55,501 nucleotides of DNA from positions 1 to 55,501 of the forward strand of contig JBDTES010000036.1 in assembly GCA_039922435.1 (NCBI GenBank). The letters are read 5' to 3'. This document shows, one piece after another, positions 50,312 to 55,501 of the stretch (positions are counted from its first letter, which is position 1; every line of letters starts with the position of its first letter). The position numbers and the translations under genes were made by a program. The notes under the pieces were generated by a model. That model was not told the origin of the DNA. It ran no database searches and was given only the letters and a program-made list of their open reading frames with translations. The DNA comes from JBDTES01 sp039922435. GTDB lineage: Bacteria; Patescibacteriota; Saccharimonadia; Saccharimonadales; UBA4665.

Positions 50312-51520
50312 ATGCGTCTAAATCTCCTTGGGAAATTAAAAACCAAAACTGCCCGAAACTACTGTCTGGGGGCGGTTATTTTAGTAGCAGTATTTGTTTT
50401 GGGAACGGCCGTTGGTAGCGGTCGGCTGCAGATCAGCCATAAATGGCATAATGAAACTAGTCTGCCGAGTAGTCTAGATTATTCTAGTGTTAATAACGTC
50501 TATAAGTCGCTTCGAGAAAACTACGATGGTAAATTAACTGAGAGCCAAGTCCTAGATGGCCTAAAGCATGGTCTAGCTGAGTCGACCGGTGATCCGTATA
50601 CTGTCTATTTCACACCGAGTGAGTCAAAGGCCTTTAATACCGAACTTGATCCGACAATTACCGGGATTGGAGCTCAGCTTGATCTAGATGCTCAGGGTAA
50701 TGCCATAATCGTATCGCCGATTGACGGCTCGCCGGCTGCTGCAGCTGGTTTACGGGCCAAAGATATTATAGCGACAGTTAATGATAAATCGACGGCTGGC
50801 ATGTCACTAGACAAGGTTGTAAGTATTGTCCGTGGGCCTAAGGGTTCTACGGTTACGCTTGGTATAGTCCGTGGTCAACAGGCTTTAAACATCAAGATAG
50901 CTCGTGACACCATATCAGTCCCGACGGTAACATCTAAAATACTAGATGGCAATGTTGGCTATTTGCAGGTTAGTCAATTTAGCAATAATACTTTTAGTTT
51001 AGCCCAGAAAGCAGCCTTGAGTTTCCAGCAGGCAGGGGTTAAAAAAGTTGTTTTAGATTTGCGAAATAATCCGGGCGGTGAAGTTGATGCAGCTGTCAAT
51101 ATTTCTAGCTTGTGGTTACCATCGAATAAATTAATTATGCAAGAAAAACGTGGCTCTACAGTGGTAGATCAATATAAATCAACCGGTAATGACCTCTTGA
51201 ATGGTATACCGACTGTGGTCTTGGTGAACGCCGGCTCAGCTAGTGCTGCCGAGATTACGGCTGCTGCTTTGCACGATAACGGAGCGGCCACCGTGATGGG
51301 CGAAAAGAGTTTTGGTAAGGGCGTGGTTCAGCAACTTTTACCATTTGCAGATGGTAGCTCTCTTAAGGTTACGATTGCCAGTTGGTACCGTCCAAATGGT
51401 CAGGATCTGAATCACAAGGGGATTACGCCCGATAAAGTCGTAAAGATGACAGACGAAGATTACAAGAACGGCACTGACCCACAACTTATAGCTGCCGAAG
51501 CGTACTTAACGTCACACTGA
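50312..51520 (+). CDS. ctpA: C-terminal processing protease CtpA (S41, PDZ)
   Basis: 402 residues. One N-terminal membrane anchor (LGAVILVAVFVLGTAVG) precedes a PDZ domain (about 105-190, GIGAQLDLDAQGNAI... GLRAKDIIATVND) and the S41 core. The catalytic Ser is in GSASAAEITAAAL and the Lys in EKSFGKGVVQ. These proteases trim or degrade exported proteins; some act on wall hydrolases. It ends a wall gene block and is divergent from femAB. It corresponds in place to yvjB/ctpB of the Bacillus ftsEX region. Confidence 0.94.
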   Translation: MRLNLLGKLKTKTARNYCLGAVILVAVFVLGTAVGSGRLQISHKWHNETSLPSSLDYSSVNNVYKSLRENYDGKLTESQVLDGLKHGLAESTGDPYTVYFTPSESKAFNTELDPTITGIGAQLDLDAQGNAIIVSPIDGSPAAAAGLRAKDIIATVNDKSTAGMSLDKVVSIVRGPKGSTVTLGIVRGQQALNIKIARDTISVPTVTSKILDGNVGYLQVSQFSNNTFSLAQKAALSFQQAGVKKVVLDLRNNPGGEVDAAVNISSLWLPSNKLIMQEKRGSTVVDQYKSTGNDLLNGIPTVVLVNAGSASAAEITAAALHDNGAATVMGEKSFGKGVVQQLLPFADGSSLKVTIASWYRPNGQDLNHKGITPDKVVKMTDEDYKNGTDPQLIAAEAYLTSH

Positions 51521-51599
51521 TTCTCGAAATCTGAGATTAAGAGTTTTCAAGATATATGGCCATGTGCTAATATCTAAGGTGAATAGGAGGGGTTAGGTT

Positions 51600-53234
51600 A
51601 TGGCGACTGCTAAGCAGACTAAGTTTGTATTTGTAACAGGTGGTGTACTTTCTGGACTGGGTAAGGGTATTACTGCGGCCTCAATTGCCAATCTCTTAAA
51701 GGCCCGTGGCTTTAAAGTAAATATTCAGAAGTGTGATCCATATCTGAACGTCGATGCCGGCATGCTCAACCCCCGTGAGCACGGTGAGTGTTTTGTTACC
51801 AAAGATGGTGCCGAGACGGACTTAGATCTCGGTCACTACGAGCGATTCTTAGACGAAGAGCTGACGCAGTCCAGTAGCCTGATGAGTGGCCGAGTCTTAC
51901 TTGATGTTATCCAAGACGAACGTAGTGGTAAATACGATGGCAAGTCGGTTCAGATTATTCCCCAAGTTACTCAGGCTATCCAGAAGCAGATTCAGAAGGC
52001 TGGTAGCGGCTTTGATGTTCATATTGTCGAGATTGGTGGCACTGTCGGAGACTATGAATCACTAAGTTTTATTGAAGCAATCCGTGAACTTGGAGTCCGG
52101 ATCGGCCGCGAGAATTGTCTCTATGTCCACGTTGTATATATGCCTTATCTTGGTGCTAGCCAAGAGATTAAGACTAAGCCATCTCAGAATTCGGTCCGTG
52201 AGCTGCGGGGCCTCGGCATATTGCCTAATATCCTGGTAGCCAGGAGCGAGAGTCCGGCCCCAGTATCAGTTAAGCGAAAGTTAAGTATGTTTTGTGGCGT
52301 TAGCGAGGAGGCGATTGCGCTACTGCCTAATGCCAGCACGATTTATGAAGTACCTTTGACGCTAGAAGATACCGGTATCGCCGATGAAATCTGTCGTCAG
52401 CTTGAACTCAAAGCAACTAAGCCTCAACTAAAAGAGTGGCGCGAAGTTGTCCGGCGGGCCACTTCGAATTATGACAGTAGTGTTAGTGTCGGTATTGTAG
52501 CCAAGTATTTAGACAATAGTGATACTTATATGTCAGTAGTTGAGGCGCTGCACTCAGCAGCTTGGGCTAATGAGGTTAATATCGATATTAAGTGGATTGA
52601 TGCCTCTAAGTTAGAGCAGCTGACCGAAACTGAATCAGCTAAGTTACTGGGTAGTGTCGATGGGCTGGTAGTACCCGGTGGCTTTGGTAGTCGTGGTATC
52701 GAGGGCAAGATACTAGCTGCCCGTTACGCCCTAACTCACCAGAAGCCCTATTTGGGCCTGTGTTATGGATTACACATGATGGTAGTCGCAGCCGCCCGTG
52801 AGGCTGGCTTGTACGGCGCTAATACAACCGAAGTAAACCCTGATACCAAATACCCGGTAATCGCGACTATGGAAGACCAAAAAGGCAAAGAGAATACCGG
52901 TGGCACGATGCGTCTAGGTGATTATGCTTGTAAGCTGGCCGACGGTAGTCTGGCTCGAAAACTGTACGGTCAGAAAGATATCGTCGAGCGTCATCGGCAT
53001 CGCTACGAAGCCACTGCCAAGTACGTTTCTGACTACGAGAAGTGGGGCTTACGGGCTAGTGGAATGAATCCTGATAATGGGCTAGTTGAAATCATAGAAG
53101 GGGTCAATCATCCGTTTTTGATTGCTAGCCAATTTCACCCAGAGCTCAAATCTCGTCCCAATCGACCTCATCCGATGTTTAAAGGCTTCATCACTAGTCT
53201 GAAAAATGTTGCAAAAGTAAGTAAAATAGCGTAG
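51600..53234 (+). CDS. pyrG: CTP synthase
   Basis: 544 residues, normal length. The N-terminal ATP-dependent synthetase domain begins TKFVFVTGGVLSGLGKGITAAS and the class I glutamine amidotransferase domain (about 290-540) has Cys in LGLCYGLHMM and His/Glu in QFHPELKSRP. It makes CTP from UTP and glutamine; ParB also needs CTP. GGAGGGG lies close upstream of the ATG, one of the strongest ribosome binding sites in the window. The response regulator gene starts ten bases after its stop. Confidence 0.98.
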   Translation: MATAKQTKFVFVTGGVLSGLGKGITAASIANLLKARGFKVNIQKCDPYLNVDAGMLNPREHGECFVTKDGAETDLDLGHYERFLDEELTQSSSLMSGRVLLDVIQDERSGKYDGKSVQIIPQVTQAIQKQIQKAGSGFDVHIVEIGGTVGDYESLSFIEAIRELGVRIGRENCLYVHVVYMPYLGASQEIKTKPSQNSVRELRGLGILPNILVARSESPAPVSVKRKLSMFCGVSEEAIALLPNASTIYEVPLTLEDTGIADEICRQLELKATKPQLKEWREVVRRATSNYDSSVSVGIVAKYLDNSDTYMSVVEALHSAAWANEVNIDIKWIDASKLEQLTETESAKLLGSVDGLVVPGGFGSRGIEGKILAARYALTHQKPYLGLCYGLHMMVVAAAREAGLYGANTTEVNPDTKYPVIATMEDQKGKENTGGTMRLGDYACKLADGSLARKLYGQKDIVERHRHRYEATAKYVSDYEKWGLRASGMNPDNGLVEIIEGVNHPFLIASQFHPELKSRPNRPHPMFKGFITSLKNVAKVSKIA

Positions 53235-53244
53235 CTTAAGCAGT

Positions 53245-53649
53245 ATGAGTGAACCAACTGACGCCCCAGGGCAACACAAAAAGCGAATTTTACTAGTCGA
53301 AGATGATGACGCTCTAGCTAGTGTATATTTATCACGTCTGCAGGCCGAGGGATTTGATGTAAATCGAGTGGCTAATGGCGAGGATGCTTTAGAGGCCGCT
53401 CGGGCCCAGCATCCAGATTTAGTCCTACTTGATGTCATGATGCCAAAAGTAAGTGGATTTGATGTCTTAGATATTCTGCGCAATACACCCGAGACAACCA
53501 ACCTCAAGGTTATTATGCTAACAGCCCTTAGCCAAGAGAGCGACAAACAGCGGGCTGAGAGCCTGGGTGTAGACGACTATCTGGTTAAGTCTCAAGTTGT
53601 TATCAGCGACGTCGTAGATCGTATTAAGCACCACCTCGGTATCCATTAG
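53245..53649 (+). CDS. Stand-alone response regulator receiver (CheY-like)
   Basis: 134 residues, a single REC domain. The acidic pocket is in LVEDDD (20-22), the phosphoacceptor is Asp63 in LLDVMMPKVSGFD, Thr93 in MLTAL and Lys115 in YLVKSQ complete the set. No DNA-binding output domain follows, so it acts by protein contact or as a phosphorelay part. No histidine kinase lies nearby. It is probably read from the pyrG transcript. Confidence 0.9.
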   Translation: MSEPTDAPGQHKKRILLVEDDDALASVYLSRLQAEGFDVNRVANGEDALEAARAQHPDLVLLDVMMPKVSGFDVLDILRNTPETTNLKVIMLTALSQESDKQRAESLGVDDYLVKSQVVISDVVDRIKHHLGIH

Positions 53650-53695
53650 ACTAGCCAAGTATTAGGCGACTATACCATCACAGCAAGTGAACTGA

Positions 53696-53701
53696 TATAC
53701 T
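53696..53701 (+). promoter_or_regulatory. Extended -10 box of the small membrane protein gene
   Basis: TGA-TATACT ends seven bases before the ATG at 53709, again with no room for a leader. Confidence 0.5.
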
Positions 53702-53708
53702 TCACCAT

Positions 53709-53879
53709 ATGACTATTCTCATCATTCTAGTAATTCTTCTGGTAATACTAAGCATATGGCTCTGGGACAGAGTTATAAGACTACAGAACGAATTGAATCA
53801 CCTTATCAAGTCACATGATAGCAATATGCAGAGCATATTCAGCAGAGTAAAAGAATTAGAGAAACGACTCAAGAAATAG
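53709..53879 (+). CDS. 56-residue single-pass membrane protein with coiled-coil tail
   Basis: The peptide begins MTILIILVILLVILSIWLW (one membrane helix, residues 2-19) and continues with a charged helix (RVIRLQNELNHLIK...SRVKELEKRLKK) that fits a coiled coil. The length is that of many small regulators of envelope machinery. The extended -10 box seven bases upstream of the ATG, like those of known genes here, supports it as a real gene. Function unknown. Confidence 0.7.
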   Translation: MTILIILVILLVILSIWLWDRVIRLQNELNHLIKSHDSNMQSIFSRVKELEKRLKK

Positions 53880-53896
53880 TCCTTATCCTTTCGTGA

Positions 53897-53957
53897 TATA
53901 ATTGCATTTATAAACGGCACTACATACGCCCTCAGCGAATGTGGTGTCTTTTTTATT
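53897..53957 (+). terminator. Promoter-like box followed by a strong hairpin and T-run
   Basis: TGA-TATAAT (53894-53902) is followed 13 bases later by a hairpin: GGCACTACAT (53916-53925) pairs with ATGTGGTGTC (53939-53948) in ten pairs including two G-U, an inner CGC/GCG continues the stem, and TTTTTT follows. It is a good Rho-independent terminator for the small gene before it. With the box in front, it could also be a tiny RNA of about 50 nt. Confidence 0.65.
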
Positions 53958-53973
53958 TAACAATTTATGTTAT

Positions 53974-54048
53974 GGAGCGTAGTTTAAAGGCAAAACAGAT
54001 GTATCTAACACTTACACAAAAAGCAGGGTTCGATACCTAGCCGCTTCT
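53974..54048 (+). ncRNA. Degenerate tRNA-like sequence
   Basis: GGAGCG (53974-53979) pairs with CGCTTC (54042-54047) as an acceptor stem. TA is followed by the D-arm GTTT-AAAGGCA-AAAC (53982-53996), and TTCGATA after CAGGG is a canonical T-loop (54029-54035). The anticodon arm pairs poorly (two or three of five); by tRNA numbering the anticodon would be CTA, cognate to UAG, at 54005-54007. One T-stem pair is broken and no CCA is encoded. It is most likely a decayed tRNA; a functional molecule is doubtful. Confidence 0.35.
53996..54012 (+). repeat. 17-bp direct repeat, copy 1 (in the tRNA-like anticodon arm)
   Basis: CAGATGTATCTAACACT is repeated exactly 100 bp downstream at 54096-54112. Anticodon-arm sequence is a common attachment site for tyrosine recombinases, so the pair may be a remnant of integration. 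No integrase is visible in the window. Confidence 0.7.
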
Positions 54049-54064
54049 GGAGGCACCTCTCCAA

Positions 54065-54094
54065 CAAAAAAGTAACGACCGGTAAGCCGTTACT
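54065..54094 (-). terminator. Minus-strand Rho-independent terminator
   Basis: AGTAACG (complement of 54094-54088) pairs with CGTTACT (54077-54071), and on the minus strand a run of six T follows. It would stop transcripts entering from the right, from the insertion sequence side. Confidence 0.6.
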
Positions 54095-54095
54095 T

Positions 54096-54112
54096 CAGAT
54101 GTATCTAACACT
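54096..54112 (+). repeat. 17-bp direct repeat, copy 2
   Basis: It is identical to 53996-54012. Its last five bases also begin the inverted repeat at 54108-54135. Confidence 0.7.
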
Positions 54113-54135
54113 CGTGAATATAGTATCACGAGTGT
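54108..54135. repeat. Perfect 10-bp inverted repeat
   Basis: ACACTCGTGA and TCACGAGTGT surround eight bases. It lies about 130 bp before the transposase start and could be part of the insertion sequence end or an operator. Confidence 0.6.
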
Positions 54136-54228
54136 AATGCGTGGGCTACCCTTAAGAGTCAAAAGGTCTATTAAGAATATCTTTAAAATATGCAATATAA
54201 GTACATACTCAACCCCTCACAATATACC

Positions 54229-54257
54229 TTGCAAAGCAAGTACTATTTTGATATAAT
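54229..54257 (+). promoter_or_regulatory. Full -35/-10 promoter of the transposase gene
   Basis: TTGCAA, a 17-base spacer and TATAAT (with TGA in front). It is the best -35/-10 pair in the window. The -10 ends seven bases before the ATG at 54265, so the transposase message is also probably leaderless. Confidence 0.75.
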
Positions 54258-54264
54258 TAAAGGC

Positions 54265-55107
54265 ATGAGATACACGCTAAAAGACTTCAAAACAGAGTAC
54301 CCAGACGATGATGCCTGTTTACGTGCTGTACTAGATAACCACTACGGCACTACCTGTCCGAAGTGTGGCGTTGTAGGTACTAAGTTCTATAAGATTACTG
54401 GACGCAAAGCCTATGCTTGCCTAGAGTGCCGTAAGCATATCTACCCATTAGCAGATACCATTTTCCGTAAGTCAGAAACAAGCCTCTGGAACTGGTTCTA
54501 CGCTATCTACCAGTTCTCAGTCTCTAAGAACGGTGTCAGTGCTAAAGAGCTAGAACGTACTCTTGGCTGTACGTATAAGACGGCATGGCGTATGTGTAAG
54601 CAGATACGCAAACTCATGGAAGATGAGGGCGATCAACTTACAGGTTCCGTTGAGATTGATGAAACGTATATCGGCGGTCGCCGTAAGTTAGCTCACAAGT
54701 ATGACAATAAGAGTGTAGTATTCGGTATGGTAGAGCGTAACGGCGTTGCTAAGACTATGCATGTAAAGAGTAACGGTAGCCGTGTACTGATACCAGTAAT
54801 CATCAAAGACGTGGAACTAGCTAGTCATATCCACAGTGACGAATACAGTGCATACAAGGTACTTTCCAAGCACGGCTATAGCCATACGACCGTCAACCAC
54901 AGCAGATTAGAGTACGTTCGTGGTAACGACCACACGAATACCATAGAGGGCTATTGGAGCCAACTAAAGCGAAGTATAGACGGTACTTATCACTCGGTTA
55001 GCGCAAAGTATCTACAACAATACCTGAACGAGTTCAGCTTCCGATATAACCTACGCAGTGTGCCTATTTGCCCTGTTCTTTTGGAACGGGCTGCGAAGCC
55101 TTTTTAA
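54265..55107 (+). CDS. IS1595-family (ISXO2-like) transposase
   Basis: 280 residues from the ATG at 54265, which the promoter supports over the upstream ATG at 54190. A zinc ribbon (CPKC...CLEC, about residues 31-55) precedes a helix-turn-helix region and the DDE-type domain: VEIDETYIGG, HSDEYSAY and NTIEGYWSQLKR. The full length and motifs argue for an intact enzyme. Terminal inverted repeats were not found on either side, and the right end may lie outside the window. Codon use (TAC/GTA/CGT-rich) differs somewhat from the neighbouring genes, consistent with arrival by transposition. Confidence 0.93.
   Translation: MRYTLKDFKTEYPDDDACLRAVLDNHYGTTCPKCGVVGTKFYKITGRKAYACLECRKHIYPLADTIFRKSETSLWNWFYAIYQFSVSKNGVSAKELERTLGCTYKTAWRMCKQIRKLMEDEGDQLTGSVEIDETYIGGRRKLAHKYDNKSVVFGMVERNGVAKTMHVKSNGSRVLIPVIIKDVELASHIHSDEYSAYKVLSKHGYSHTTVNHSRLEYVRGNDHTNTIEGYWSQLKRSIDGTYHSVSAKYLQQYLNEFSFRYNLRSVPICPVLLERAAKPF
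55089..55105 (+). terminator. Terminator overlapping the transposase stop codon
   Basis: GGCT-GCGA-AGCC followed by TTTTT: a short stem with a GNRA tetraloop inside the last codons of the transposase gene. Confidence 0.6.
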
Positions 55108-55131
55108 TCAGGCGCTTAAATAGTTTCTTGC

Positions 55132-55467
55132 TCATGTAACTATTATAACAATTAGATTTATGATACTAGCAATACCCGCCAACAAAACTATGGGGCCACC
55201 ATATTCCCGTATAATAGCCGAAATAAACCCATAACCACGCATCTCTACAAGTTTTCTCCCAGCAGATGTTAGATGCATATCACCATTAATATATTCTCCC
55301 CATGCACTATCCCAGTCGTTATTTGCTTGTTCTTTGCTCAAGCTATAATGCGTGCGGTATTCGGCAAGTAAGCTACTAGCTGGTGTATCTGCATTGTGCT
55401 TTGCAAACCTACATAAACGGTATATATGCCAAAGCTCCATAATATCGTTAAGTATACGCCTAAGCAT
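55132..55467 (-). CDS. Hypothetical protein with C-terminal membrane helix
   Basis: 111 residues. The middle part, GDMHLTSAGRKLVEMRGYG, looks like the wing of a winged-helix domain, and the C-terminus (GPIVLLAGIASIINLIVIIVT) is one membrane helix; four N-terminal residues are basic or hydrophobic. It is convergent with the transposase and could be a passenger gene of the insertion sequence, since IS1595 relatives sometimes carry such genes. No function can be given. Confidence 0.6.
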   Translation of the reverse strand: MLRRILNDIMELWHIYRLCRFAKHNADTPASSLLAEYRTHYSLSKEQANNDWDSAWGEYINGDMHLTSAGRKLVEMRGYGFISAIIREYGGPIVLLAGIASIINLIVIIVT

Positions 55468-55501
55468 AGAGTTCCTTACTTGCTCTCATGGGATAGTCGC
55501 C

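Noticed and set aside
54136..55501. Complete insertion sequence with defined ends
   Set aside because: No matching terminal inverted repeats could be found on the two sides of the IS1595-type transposase within the window.

Overview
This window looks like chromosome from a Candidate Phyla Radiation bacterium, most likely a member of Candidatus Saccharibacteria (TM7). The grounds are the gene content (LytR-CpsA-Psr protein, two CPBP-type membrane proteins, a pilin-like protein, many small Cys-poor membrane proteins), the short versions of several translation proteins (198-aa EF-Ts, 418-aa ProRS without an insertion domain, 118-aa HPF, L31 without zinc cysteines), and housekeeping clusters that are recognisable but stripped of lipid and isoprenoid steps. 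Both release factors are present, including an RF2 with its SPF motif, so UGA is read as stop (not the Gracilibacteria/SR1 code). The lineage call rests on gene content recalled from known genomes; no search was run.

Layout. 1-2.7 kb: the 3' part of a surface protein with nine exact 147-bp FG-GAP repeats. 2.8-3.65 kb: a REP-associated tyrosine transposase flanked by inverted copies of one palindrome. 3.95-5.6 kb: parA-parB. 5.7-10.2 kb: envelope genes (signal peptidase I, LCP ligase, membrane protein, HtrA protease). 10.3-13.1 kb, minus strand: rpmE-prfA-kinase-prmC, a translation termination operon. 13.2-16.2 kb: a 1004-aa orphan protein. 16.3-23.6 kb: rpsB-tsf-frr-prenyl synthase-uppS-rseP-CPBP-proS, i.e. 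the classical rpsB...proS cluster with pyrH, cdsA and dxr missing. 23.7-39.1 kb: mixed housekeeping (greA, lysS, mscS, ABC-F, msrA, rRNA/tRNA methyltransferase, serS) with several hypotheticals. 39.2-51.5 kb: hpf-secA-M16-prfB-(hypotheticals)-ftsE-ftsX-CHAP hydrolase-FemAB-ctpA, close to the order known from Bacillus. 51.6-53.65 kb: pyrG and a lone response regulator. 53.7-55.5 kb: a small accessory end with a tiny membrane protein, several hairpins, a tRNA-like degenerate sequence with a 17-bp repeat exactly 100 bp away, and an IS1595-family transposase.

How the genes work together. The envelope modules fit one picture: undecaprenyl phosphate carrier supply (uppS), LCP transfer of polymers to the wall, FemAB-type cross-bridge synthesis, and FtsEX gating a coiled-coil/CHAP peptidoglycan hydrolase at division, with SecA, signal peptidase I, HtrA, RseP and CtpA handling export and quality control. 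Translation genes (rpsB, tsf, frr, prfA, prfB, prmC, rpmE, hpf, three aminoacyl-tRNA synthetases) make up much of the rest.

The most striking general signal is promoter architecture: at least ten genes have a TATAAT-like box whose last base lies only 6-9 nt before the start codon, often with an extended TGn, and without room for a Shine-Dalgarno leader. This implies widespread leaderless transcription. Other leads are the mirrored 13-bp element between msrA and a HAD gene, a structured rpsB leader, the orphan 1004-aa protein with a DUF3626-like C-terminus, and a hypothetical gene whose reading frame continues past four stop codons.
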